From Thermomonas alba (lineage in GTDB: Bacteria; Pseudomonadota; Gammaproteobacteria; Xanthomonadales; Xanthomonadaceae): a stretch of DNA of 55,062 bases. A program made the position numbers and the translations under genes. The DNA lies in contig NZ_JAJOZU010000007.1 in the NCBI RefSeq assembly GCF_022419205.1, positions 1 to 55,062 of the forward strand. The letters run 5' to 3'. Shown in pieces: positions 37,535 through 44,430 of this stretch (its first letter is position 1; each line of letters begins with the position of its first letter). Under the pieces are notes generated by a model that ran no database searches, was not told the origin of the DNA, and saw only the letters and a program-made list of their open reading frames with translations.

Positions 37535-38770
37535 ATGCTGCCTCACCTCGCCGCCCGCCTGTTCGGCACGCCTTTGCTCGTGCAGCGCGCCAAGCTCGAC
37601 GTGATCCTGGCCGTGCTCGCCGAGCGGATGGCGCTTGCCCCACCAAGCGCCGAACTCGCGCCGCCACTGCCGAAGGCTTCCAACCCTGCGGCATTTCCGG
37701 AGCGTTCGATCGCCGTGATCCCGATCCACGGCACACTGGTCAAGCGCACGCTGGGGCTGGAGGCGGCCTCGGGGTTGACCAGCTACGCCGAGATCGGCGC
37801 GCGGCTGGAGGCAGCCCTTGGCGACCCTCTGGTTGCCGGCATCGTGCTCGACATCGACTCGCCCGGCGGTGAGACCGGCGGGTGCTTCGAGCTCGCACGC
37901 CGCGTGCGCGAGGCGGCGGCCGTGAAGCCCGTCTGGGCCGTGGCCAACGACGCCGCCTTCTCCGCGGCCTACGCCATCGGCTGCGCCGCCGAGCGGCTCT
38001 TCGTCACCGAGACCGGCGGCGTGGGCTCGATCGGCGTGATCGCGCTGCACGTCGACCAGTCGGTCAAGGACGCCCAAGACGGCTACCGCTACACCGCGAT
38101 CACCGCGGGCGAGCGCAAGAACGACTACTCGCCGCACGAGCCGCTCGCGGACGCCGCCCGCGCGGCGCTGCAGGCCGAGGTGGACCGGCTGCACGCGCTC
38201 TTCGTCGCGCACGTGGCGGCGATGCGCAGCCTGTCCGAGGACGCGGTGCGCGCGAGCGAGGCCGCACTCTTCTTCGGCCCGCAGGCCGTGGAGACGGGGT
38301 TGGCCGATGGCGTGGCGACGCTGGCCGCGGTGCTCGCCGAGTTCGACCGACATCTTGCGGCCACGCGGCGTCCGTCTTCCCCGCCGCGCCAAGCCCCGAC
38401 CGGGAAGGCGACCTTACTGCGAGGAACCCCCACCATGACCGATTCCCCCTCCGATGCCGCGCCCGAGCCCCTGGGCGCGGATGCGGCCGCCGCCCTGGTG
38501 GCCGAGGCCCGCCGCGAAGTGGCGCAGTCCGCGCAAGTGATCGCGGAACTGTGCCTGATCGCCGGCTGCCCCGAGCGCGCCGCCGAGTTCATCGCCGCCG
38601 GCCGCACCGAAGCCGAGGTGCGCCGCGCCCTGATCGAGGCGCGCGCCGCCCACAGCATGGAGTCGGCCGTGCGCTCGACCCACGCGCCCAACGATTGGGC
38701 CGCCCCCGGCGCCGATCCGGCCGCCTCGCCCGTGGTCGCCGCCGTGAAGAAACTCGTGACCCGGGAGTGA
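37535..38770 (+). CDS. S49-type prohead protease with scaffold domain
   Basis: A 411-aa protein of the lambda gpC type. The SppA-like core has IPIHGTLVKR, VLDIDSPGGETGG, the catalytic serine at 143 (NDAAFSAAYAIG) and the lysine at 195 (AGERKN). After about residue 270 a proline-rich linker leads to a helical alanine-rich scaffold domain. An internal in-frame ATG at 38435 can produce that domain alone. The protease clears scaffold from the prohead during maturation. Confidence 0.92.
   Translation: MLPHLAARLFGTPLLVQRAKLDVILAVLAERMALAPPSAELAPPLPKASNPAAFPERSIAVIPIHGTLVKRTLGLEAASGLTSYAEIGARLEAALGDPLVAGIVLDIDSPGGETGGCFELARRVREAAAVKPVWAVANDAAFSAAYAIGCAAERLFVTETGGVGSIGVIALHVDQSVKDAQDGYRYTAITAGERKNDYSPHEPLADAARAALQAEVDRLHALFVAHVAAMRSLSEDAVRASEAALFFGPQAVETGLADGVATLAAVLAEFDRHLAATRRPSSPPRQAPTGKATLLRGTPTMTDSPSDAAPEPLGADAAAALVAEARREVAQSAQVIAELCLIAGCPERAAEFIAAGRTEAEVRRALIEARAAHSMESAVRSTHAPNDWAAPGADPAASPVVAAVKKLVTRE
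38435..38770 (+). CDS. Nested scaffold protein (Nu3-like internal start)
   Basis: ATG 38435 is in frame with the S49 gene (residue 301) and has GCGAGGA upstream. It would give a 111-aa, helical, Ala/Glu-rich protein (AAAALVAEARREVAQSAQVI, then VAAVKKLVTRE). Lambda makes Nu3 scaffold the same way from gene C. The internal start is inferred from position and composition. Confidence 0.6.
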   Translation: MTDSPSDAAPEPLGADAAAALVAEARREVAQSAQVIAELCLIAGCPERAAEFIAAGRTEAEVRRALIEARAAHSMESAVRSTHAPNDWAAPGADPAASPVVAAVKKLVTRE

Positions 38771-38773
38771 ACC

Positions 38774-39151
38774 ATGCCCACGCTCACCCAAGCCCCCACC
38801 CTCGGCGACCTGCTGAAGTACGAGGCGCCGAACCTGTATTCGCGCGAGCAGGCGACCGTGGCCGCCGGGCAGAACCTGCCGCTCGGCGCCGTGGTCGGCC
38901 GCGAGACGGCCACCAGCAAGCTCAAGGCCCTCGACCCCGCGGCCGGCGACGGCAGCGATGTCGCCGTGGGCGTGCTCGCGCTGGCCGTGGATGCGACGCT
39001 GATCGACCGGGAGGACGCGATCCTGATCGCCCGCCACGCCATCGTCGCGCGAGGCGCGCTCATCTGGCCCGCAGGCGTCACCACCGCGCAGCGCGCCGCG
39101 GCCATCGCCCAGTTGGAGGCGCGCGGCATCGTGGTGCGCGACAGCGCCTGA
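38774..39151 (+). CDS. Capsid decoration protein (gpD-like)
   Basis: A 125-aa protein beginning PTLTQAPTLGDLLKYEAPNL with YSREQATVAAGQNLPLGAVV and the C-terminal INARHAIV-like half (LIARHAIVARGALIWPAG). This matches head decoration proteins that trimerise on the expanded capsid surface and stabilise it. Gene order protease-scaffold-D-E is as in lambda. Confidence 0.88.
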   Translation: MPTLTQAPTLGDLLKYEAPNLYSREQATVAAGQNLPLGAVVGRETATSKLKALDPAAGDGSDVAVGVLALAVDATLIDREDAILIARHAIVARGALIWPAGVTTAQRAAAIAQLEARGIVVRDSA

Positions 39152-39176
39152 TCGAGTACTCATCGAGCCCCCTGTT

Positions 39177-39206
39177 CAGAACCCGCCGCTGGCGGGTTCT
39201 GTCGTT
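39177..39206 (+). terminator. Terminator-like hairpin before the capsid gene
   Basis: CAGAACCCGCC pairs perfectly with GGCGGGTTCTG across a GCT loop, followed by TCGTTT, then GGAG and the capsid ATG. It may end part of the upstream transcript, or act as a stabilising hairpin for highly expressed capsid mRNA. Confidence 0.65.
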
Positions 39207-39217
39207 TGGAGACCCCC

Positions 39218-40219
39218 ATGCTCAACCCCTTCGACTCCCCCGGCTTCTCGATGGCGAGCCTGACCGCCGCCATCAACCTGATCCCCAACCGCTACGGGCG
39301 GCTGGAAGCCTTGAACCTGTTTCCGGCCAAGCCCGTGCGCACGCGCCAGGTCGTCATCGAGGAGTACGCCGGGCGCCTGAACCTGCTGCCCACCCGGCCG
39401 CCCGGCTCGCCGGGCACGGTGGGCGAACGCGGCCAGCGCCGGCTGCGCTCCTTCGTCATCCCGCACATCCCGCACGACGACGTGGTGCTGCCCGAGGAGG
39501 TCCAGGGCATCCGGGCCTTCGGCTCGGAGACGGAGATGGAGGCCGTCGCTGGCGTGCTGGCACGGCATCTGGAGACCATGCGCAACAAGCACGCGATCAC
39601 CCTCGAACACCTGCGTATGGGCGCACTCAAGGGCCAGATCCTGGACGCCGACGGCAGCACGATCTACGACCTGTTCACCGAGTTCGGCCTCACCCCGCAG
39701 GTCGTTGCCTTCGACCTCGGCAACGCCGGCACCAACGTGAAGGCGAAATGCCTGTCGGTCCTGGCCGCGATCGAGGACAACCTCAAAGGCGAGTTCATGA
39801 CCGGCGTGCATTGCCTGTGCTCGCCTGAGTTCTTCGCGGCGCTGACCGGCCACGCCAAGGTCGAGAAGGCCTTCGAGAACTGGCAGCAGGGCGCAGTCCT
39901 CATCAACGACGTGCGGCGCGGCTTCACCTACGCCGGCATCACTTTCGAGGAGTACCGCGGCCAGGCCACCGACGCCGAGGGCAACGCGCGCCGCTTCATC
40001 GCCGCGGGCGAGGCCCACGCCTTCCCGCTGGGCACGGTGGACACCTTCGCCACCTACTTCGCCCCGGCCGACTTCAACGAGACCGTGAACACCCTGGGCC
40101 AGCCGCTCTACGCGAAGCAGGAGCCGCGCAAGTTCGACCGCGGCACCGATCTGCACACCCAGAGCAACCCGCTGCCGATGTGCCACCGGCCGGGCGTGCT
40201 GGTGAAGCTCACCGTCTGA
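39218..40219 (+). CDS. Major capsid protein (gpE family)
   Basis: A 333-aa protein of the lambda gpE/Phage_cap_E family: MLNPFDSPGFSMASLTAAIN, RYGRLEALNLFPAKPVRTRQ, LPTRPPGSPGT, FVIPHIPHDDVVLPEEVQGI, and the C-terminal FADFN/PADFNETVNTLGQPLYAKQ and SNPLPMCHRPGVLVKL. TGGAGACC precedes the ATG. It forms the icosahedral shell (HK97 fold). Confidence 0.93.
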   Translation: MLNPFDSPGFSMASLTAAINLIPNRYGRLEALNLFPAKPVRTRQVVIEEYAGRLNLLPTRPPGSPGTVGERGQRRLRSFVIPHIPHDDVVLPEEVQGIRAFGSETEMEAVAGVLARHLETMRNKHAITLEHLRMGALKGQILDADGSTIYDLFTEFGLTPQVVAFDLGNAGTNVKAKCLSVLAAIEDNLKGEFMTGVHCLCSPEFFAALTGHAKVEKAFENWQQGAVLINDVRRGFTYAGITFEEYRGQATDAEGNARRFIAAGEAHAFPLGTVDTFATYFAPADFNETVNTLGQPLYAKQEPRKFDRGTDLHTQSNPLPMCHRPGVLVKLTV

Positions 40220-40232
40220 CGGCGCCTGTCCG

Positions 40233-40517
40233 ATGGTCCGTGTGGAGGATCTGTACGACGCCGCCGAGCGCGCGGGGCTCTTGACGCCCGTCGTGGTGGG
40301 CGCCGCCACCGTGTACTGCGCGTTCCGTGCGCCGGACGAGACGGTGCTCGACGGCCTGGCGCTCTCGCGTGACTTCGAGCTCGAGTATGCGGCCTCGCGC
40401 CTGGCGCTCGCCCCGGGCGACGTGGTCACCATCGCCGGCGAGTCCTACCGCGTGCGCGAGGTAAGGGCGTTCGGCGACGGCCGCGAGTGCCGGGCGAGGC
40501 TCGCGAGGCTGCCATGA
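40233..40517 (+). CDS. Head-tail joining protein (gpFII-like)
   Basis: A 94-aa strand-rich protein: MVRVEDLYDAAERAGLLTPV, VYCAFRAPDETVLDGLALSR, GDVVTIAGESYRVREVRAFG. Beta-rich, with the pattern of FII-type head-tail connectors and in their expected position after the capsid gene. Overlaps the next gene by 4 bp. Confidence 0.7.
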   Translation: MVRVEDLYDAAERAGLLTPVVVGAATVYCAFRAPDETVLDGLALSRDFELEYAASRLALAPGDVVTIAGESYRVREVRAFGDGRECRARLARLP

Positions 40518-40939
40518 ACTCGGTGCGCGAGCGCCTGCTGCGCATCCTGGTCGATCGGCTCACGGCGGCCCTGGCCCCGGCGCCCGTGCTGCGCCAGCCG
40601 GCGACACCGCTGCCCCGCGAGGCCGGCCCTGCGTTGCTCGTCTTCGTCGAGGGCGACGCCCTCATCGCGCATGCCAACCGGCTGGTGGACCGGGCGCTCA
40701 CCGTGCGCCTGGTCGCGCTCGCGCGCGGCGCGGACGCCTTCGACGCGGCCGACCGGCTGATCGTCGCCGCTCACGCCGCCGTGCTCGCGGACCCGAACCT
40801 GGGCGGCCTGGCGCTCGCGGTGCGCGAGCTCGACGCCGACTGGGACGCCGACGACCTCGATGCCGGCACGGTGACGCTGCCGGCGCGCTACGAGATCCGC
40901 TACCGCACCACGCTGACCGACCTCACGACCACGGGATGA
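40514..40939 (+). CDS. Tail terminator/completion protein (gpU-like)
   Basis: A 141-aa protein: NSVRERLLRILVDRLTAALA, a proline-rich loop, VDRALTVRLVALARGADAFD then AADRLIVAAHAAVLADPNLG, then YEIRYRTTLTDLTTTG. Strand order and location fit lambda gpU or related minor tail proteins that cap the tail tube and join it to the head. Confidence 0.72.
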   Translation: MNSVRERLLRILVDRLTAALAPAPVLRQPATPLPREAGPALLVFVEGDALIAHANRLVDRALTVRLVALARGADAFDAADRLIVAAHAAVLADPNLGGLALAVRELDADWDADDLDAGTVTLPARYEIRYRTTLTDLTTTG

Positions 40940-40945
40940 CCCCCC

Positions 40946-41113
40946 ATGCACATCGAACTGCTCCAAGCCCACACCCACGCCGGCCGACTCCACGCCCCCG
41001 GCGAGATCCTCGATCTCGACGAGGCAGCGGCGGAATGGTTGATCGAGCGCGGAGCCGCACGGCCGGCCGACCCCCAACCCCAGACCCCGATCAAGACCCG
41101 TAAAGGAGACTGA
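40946..41113 (+). CDS. Small phage structural-operon protein (55 aa)
   Basis: Reads MHIELLQAHTHAGRLHAPGE, then ILDLDEAAAEWLIERGAARP, then a Pro/Gln-rich end (KTRKGD). It resembles the small DUF7210-like proteins found before tail tube genes, with a GxxLxLxxxxAxxLIxxGxA pattern. AAGGAG at its 3' end serves the tail tube gene. Confidence 0.75.
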   Translation: MHIELLQAHTHAGRLHAPGEILDLDEAAAEWLIERGAARPADPQPQTPIKTRKGD

Positions 41114-41115
41114 CC

Positions 41116-41868
41116 ATGCCTTACTTTTCCGGACAGGGGCGCGTCTACATCGGCGCCCGCGACGCACTCGGCAACCCGCAGGGCCTGGCCTACGTGGGCA
41201 ACGTGCCCGAACTCAAGGTCTCCCTCTCGGTGGAGACCCTGGAGCACCAGGAGTCGGTGAGCGGCCAGCGCCTCACCGACCTGCAGCTCATCAAGACCAA
41301 GAAGGGCGAGTTCGCCTGCACGCTGGAGGAGCTCATCGCGACCAACCTGGCGCTCGCCCTCTACGGCGCCACCACCGCCCAGACCCCGGGCACGGTCACC
41401 GCCGAGGCGCTGCCCAACCCGGTCATCGCGGGCCACATCTATCCACTCGCACACCAGAACGTCTCGGCGGTGCAGATCCAGGATTCCGACAGCCCGCCCA
41501 AGCCCCTGCCGGCGGCGCAGTACCAGGTGCATGCCAAGCACGGCTCGCTCACGATCCTGGACGCCACGACCGGCGGCCCCTATGTCGAGCCCTTCACCGT
41601 CGATTACGCCTATGGCGCCGCGCAGAGCACGGCGATGTTCACCCGGCCGCTGCCCGAGCGCTGGATCCGCTTCGAGGGCCTGAACACCGCCGACGCCAAC
41701 CGCGAGGTGGTGATCGACCTCTATCGCGTGGCCATCAACCCGGCCAAGGAGTTGTCGATCATCACCGACGAGTTGCTGAAGTTCGAACTCTCCGGCCAGG
41801 TGCTGGCGGATCTCTCCAAACCCACCGACGGCGAACTGGGCCAGTTCGGCCGCCTGGTGCTCTTGTAA
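41116..41868 (+). CDS. Major tail tube protein
   Basis: A 250-aa strand-rich protein: YFSGQGRVYIGARDALGNPQ, LSVSVETLEH-like core (KVSLSVETLEHQES), a domain with YQVHAKHGSLTILDATTG and a C-terminal strand-rich half (LYRVAINPAKELSIITDEL). Position right before the G/GT chaperones identifies the gpV-type tube protein. It stacks as hexamers to form the flexible tail. Confidence 0.85.
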   Translation: MPYFSGQGRVYIGARDALGNPQGLAYVGNVPELKVSLSVETLEHQESVSGQRLTDLQLIKTKKGEFACTLEELIATNLALALYGATTAQTPGTVTAEALPNPVIAGHIYPLAHQNVSAVQIQDSDSPPKPLPAAQYQVHAKHGSLTILDATTGGPYVEPFTVDYAYGAAQSTAMFTRPLPERWIRFEGLNTADANREVVIDLYRVAINPAKELSIITDELLKFELSGQVLADLSKPTDGELGQFGRLVLL

Positions 41869-41878
41869 GGGGATGGCG

Positions 41879-42307
41879 ATGACCGATAGCAATACCGACT
41901 TCCAGACCTTCCCGCCCGTGCCCCAGGTGGTCACGGTGGCGGGCACCGCGGTGGAACTCACGCCGATCCGCCTGGGCGAGTTGCCGCGGATCCTCGCCGC
42001 GGTGCGGCCCATCGCCGCCGATCTCTCGGCCGAGCCGGATTGGCTCGCGCTGCTGGCCCGGCACGGCGAGGCGGTGCTGGATCTGCTCGCGCTCGCCACC
42101 CGGCGCGAGCGTGCCTGGATCGAGGGGCTGGCGCTCGACGAGGCCGTCACCCTGGCCGCCGCCGTGTTCGAGGTGAACGCGGATTTTTTCGTGCGGCAGG
42201 TGGCGCCGAGCATCGCGCAGGTGGGCGAGCGGCTGGCGCCGATCCTCTCGGCTGGGACGATGCCGTCGCCCGGCTCGTCGCCTGCGGTCACCGCCCCGCC
42301 GAGGTGA
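41879..42307 (+). CDS. Tail assembly chaperone, G form
   Basis: A 142-aa protein: VPQVVTVAGTAVELTPIRLG and ELPRILAAVRPIA, then VLDLLALATRRERAWIEGLA then LDEAVTLAAAVFEVNADFF, the usual tail-chaperone pattern. The ATG at 41879 has AAGGGG 6 nt upstream, better than the ATG at 41873. A canonical -1 slippery heptamer sits after NAD (T TTT TTC); the zero-frame continuation ends in a low-complexity tail (SAGTMPSPGSSPAV). It coats the tape measure during tail assembly. Confidence 0.85.
   Translation: MTDSNTDFQTFPPVPQVVTVAGTAVELTPIRLGELPRILAAVRPIAADLSAEPDWLALLARHGEAVLDLLALATRRERAWIEGLALDEAVTLAAAVFEVNADFFVRQVAPSIAQVGERLAPILSAGTMPSPGSSPAVTAPPR
42184..42190 (+). promoter_or_regulatory. -1 programmed frameshift site (T TTT TTC)
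   Basis: T TTT TTC with the zero frame reading GAT TTT TTC is a textbook X XXY YYZ site. A -1 slip continues in the frame that encodes the extension to 42471. Both G and GT products are needed for tail assembly in lambda. The 42250 region is GC-rich enough to form a downstream stimulator structure, which I have not folded. Confidence 0.8.
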
Positions 42308-42471
42308 TGGGCTACACGCTCACGCAAGTGCGCGGCTTGCTGGCCGCCCACGAGCGACAGGAGCGCCGGCAGCACGCCTTGCGGCTGGCCTTGCACGCAG
42401 TGGCGGCCCAGGGCGACCGGGCGGCCATCGAGCGGCTGCAGCGCGAGTTGTGGGAGGACGTGCCGCGATGA
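42190..42471 (+). CDS. Tail assembly chaperone T extension (GT by -1 frameshift)
   Basis: From 42190 in the -1 frame, the extension reads through LGWDDAVARLVACGHRPAEV, then MGYTLTQVRGLLAAHERQER, then LQRELWEDVPR. The LGWDDAVARLVACGH stretch is protein-like before any start codon is available, which argues for frameshift fusion. An ATG at 42307 overlaps the G stop (TGATG), so a separate 54-aa protein is the alternative. T domains bind the tape measure to the tube. Confidence 0.75.
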   Translation, partial: RAAGGAEHRAGGRAAGADPLGWDDAVARLVACGHRPAEVMGYTLTQVRGLLAAHERQERRQHALRLALHAVAAQGDRAAIERLQRELWEDVPR

Positions 42472-43121
42472 AACTGACGCTTGCGACCGAAGGATTGCTC
42501 GATCCGAGGCGGCTCTCCGCCTGGAGCGCCGAACGCCGGCGGGCGATCCATGCGGCCGTCGCCAAAGGGATGACCTCGGGCGGCCGCGAGGTGCGCGAGG
42601 CCGCCCGCGCCCAGATGCGCAGCGCCTTCCAGGTCCGGCGCGCGAGCTTCGTCGCCTCGCTGCAGGCCAAGGTGTTCGACAAGAAACCCGATCGCCTGCC
42701 CGCGCTGTGGGTGGGCAGCCGCATCCCCTGGCTGGGCATCCACACCCAGGGTGGCACGGTGGCGGGCCGGATGCTGATCCCGCTGCTGCCGGGACGGATC
42801 GGCCCCAAGCGCTTCAAGGCTGTGATCGACGGCCTGATGCGCTCGGGCAACGCATTCTTCATTCAGAAGAACGGCAAGGCGATCCTGATGGCCGAGAACC
42901 TCCGCGAGAACGCCGCGCAGCTTGGACGCTTCAAGCGTGCCGAGCGCGAGCGCAGCGGCGTCAAGCGCCTGCAGCGCGGCCAGGAGATCCCGATCGCCGT
43001 GCTGGTGCGGCGGGTGGATCTCAAGCGCCGGTTCGATCTCGCAGCAGGCGTGCAAGGCGCCTTGCCGGCCTTGGCGCGGGCGATCGAGCGGGAATTCGGC
43101 CACAGGGATGTGATTACTTGA
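42468..43121 (+). CDS. DUF6441 phage tail protein
   Basis: A 217-aa protein with the DUF6441 pattern: MKLTLATEGLLDPRRLSAWS, RREVREAARAQMRSAFQVRR-like segment (GGREVREAARAQMRSAFQVR), then MLIPLLPGRIGPKRFKAVID, NAFFIQKNGKAILMAENLRE, and RGQEIPIAVLVRRVDLKRRF. Starts at the T stop (ATGA). The last residues (FGHRDVIT) end exactly where the minus-strand cassette begins; the stop overlaps that gene's 3' end by 8 bp, so the original C-terminus may have changed on insertion. Confidence 0.82.
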   Translation: MKLTLATEGLLDPRRLSAWSAERRRAIHAAVAKGMTSGGREVREAARAQMRSAFQVRRASFVASLQAKVFDKKPDRLPALWVGSRIPWLGIHTQGGTVAGRMLIPLLPGRIGPKRFKAVIDGLMRSGNAFFIQKNGKAILMAENLRENAAQLGRFKRAERERSGVKRLQRGQEIPIAVLVRRVDLKRRFDLAAGVQGALPALARAIEREFGHRDVIT

Positions 43122-43545
43122 AGATCTGCCAGTTGTCCCGGAAAGGCTCCAGCGAGCGCCAACCGATGCCGGGGAACTTGGGATCGTCGAGGTACCTACC
43201 GAGATCGCCGTCAGCTTCGGCCAGGATTTGGCCTTCGACGATGAAGTAGTCCACGGCATCGCCCGGTTTGTTGAGGATGACGAACACGTAGACGTGATGA
43301 GGTTCGATCGCCGAGCGTTTGATCGGGAAGTAATTGCGCTGCCGGAGGGCCTTTACCTGCACCGTGTAGGTCACGCCCGAGGACTCGCTGTGCGCGAAGA
43401 TGTCGATGGCCTTGGCGTTGCCGAAGGTGATCGAAGTCTGCAGACCGCGTTTCAGAAGTTCGCCCGCGACGAAGAACTCACCAGCCAGGCCGGTGACTTG
43501 CCCGTCCGCGCGCCTCTTCTTGGGGGTGGGGTCGCCCTGGTCCAT
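43114..43545 (-). CDS. PD-(D/E)XK-like protein 2 of the inserted cassette
   Basis: A 143-aa protein: VTGLAGEFFVAGELLKRGLQ, TSITFGNAKAIDIFAHSESS, TYTVQVKALRQRNYFPIKRS. Glu23 in AGEF, Asp48 in AIDIF and Gln63-x-Lys65 in QVKA fit the E...D...(E/Q)xK nuclease fold, with Gln in place of the usual Glu. It is clearly related to the next protein upstream in the operon (N-terminal AGEF(F/L)VA...L..RG; core (I/Y)D(I)). Last of three minus-strand genes embedded in the tail operon; 19 bp separate it from the gene before it. Function unknown; nuclease or nuclease-derived toxin is inferred. Confidence 0.75.
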   Translation of the reverse strand: MDQGDPTPKKRRADGQVTGLAGEFFVAGELLKRGLQTSITFGNAKAIDIFAHSESSGVTYTVQVKALRQRNYFPIKRSAIEPHHVYVFVILNKPGDAVDYFIVEGQILAEADGDLGRYLDDPKFPGIGWRSLEPFRDNWQIFK

Positions 43546-43564
43546 GTCGCCTACTCGTTCGTTC

Positions 43565-44086
43565 TCAAGCAGTGACCGGCTCGATGCCGAGGGTTGAATA
43601 GGCATCGACATAGCGCTCGGCGGTGATGAACTCGCCCACGGTCTGCACGCCGTTCTCCTTGGTTCGGCCTTGCGGCTTGAAGTCGAGCGAGAGGTGGTAG
43701 CTGTCGCTGTTTGGAAACTTGCCGCTGAAGTAGTAATGCAGCCCTTTGGCCACCACGGCGGCGGGAAAAACGTACACCTTCGGCTCGCCCTGCGCATGGG
43801 CCAGATCGACGCAACAGATGAAGCGGCGTTCCAGCGGGATCGCCTCGGTGTTGGGCTCGGCGTACTTCTTTTGCAGGATCCAGCGGCGGGAGTACTGCGC
43901 CGAGGACTTCACCTCGAGAAAGGCCACGTTCCCGGCCTTGTCGAACACCAGGATGTCGTAACCGATGGTGGTGCCCCACTGCAGCGTCACCATGTAGCCG
44001 CGCTGGGTCAGGCGCGAGGCGACCAGAAACTCCCCGGCCAGCCGGTTGAGGTTCTTCTTCTCGTTAGTGACGCGCGCCACCTTCAT
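43565..44086 (-). CDS. PD-(D/E)XK-like protein 1 of the inserted cassette
   Basis: A 173-aa protein: LNRLAGEFLVASRLTQRGYM, then YDILVFDKAGNVAFLEVKSS. Glu19, Asp44 and Glu58-x-Lys60 are placed as in PD-(D/E)XK endonucleases of the intron-associated/DUF-type family. The rest (RRFICCVDLAHAQGEPKVYV then FPAAVVAKGLHYYFSG) carries further strands typical of the family. Its ATG overlaps the stop of the FitA-like gene by 4 bp (44083-44086), the arrangement normally seen between an antitoxin and its toxin. It has no PIN-domain acidic set, so it would be an unusual FitA partner. Confidence 0.78.
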   Translation of the reverse strand: MKVARVTNEKKNLNRLAGEFLVASRLTQRGYMVTLQWGTTIGYDILVFDKAGNVAFLEVKSSAQYSRRWILQKKYAEPNTEAIPLERRFICCVDLAHAQGEPKVYVFPAAVVAKGLHYYFSGKFPNSDSYHLSLDFKPQGRTKENGVQTVGEFITAERYVDAYSTLGIEPVTA

Positions 44087-44334
44087 TCGAATGCCACCTC
44101 ACGAGGCAGGGATCGGTCCCGCTGATGAAGCAGTGCCACCTCCTCATCGGTGAGCCGCAAGTCTCGGCCGACATCGATCAGGAGTGAACCCAGCGCCGGG
44201 GATTCTTCGACTCGGACGGCTGCTTCCACGATCGCGCGTGCCTCGTCTTCGAGGCTGCGCCCGCGCCGTGCCGCGCGCCGGCGCAGGGCACTCAGCACGG
44301 CATCAGGCAGGTCGCGAAGGGTCAGCTCAGACAT
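44083..44334 (-). CDS. FitA-like ribbon-helix-helix antitoxin
   Basis: An 83-aa protein: MSELTLRDLPDAVLSALRRR, then AARRGRSLEDEARAIVEAAV, the Arc/FitA ribbon-helix-helix that binds DNA as a dimer. The C-terminal 35 residues (LLIDVGRDLRLTDEEVALLH then QRDRSLPREVAFE) resemble the toxin-wrapping tail of FitA proteins. First gene of the minus-strand cassette; a 96-bp gap separates it from the tape measure start. FitA normally pairs with a PIN toxin (FitB), which is absent here. Confidence 0.82.
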   Translation of the reverse strand: MSELTLRDLPDAVLSALRRRAARRGRSLEDEARAIVEAAVRVEESPALGSLLIDVGRDLRLTDEEVALLHQRDRSLPREVAFE

Positions 44335-44430
44335 GGCTGCATTGCACCACATCCCCAACCCCTCGGCCAGGACATCGACCGCCCAGCCCGCAAGGGCTCG
44401 AAGGCGTGACCCAGACACCCGTCCAGAACC

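Noticed and set aside
38435-38770. Nested scaffold as a separate gene by its own promoter
   Set aside because: It is in frame inside the protease gene with only an internal start; treated as an alternative product, not an independent gene.
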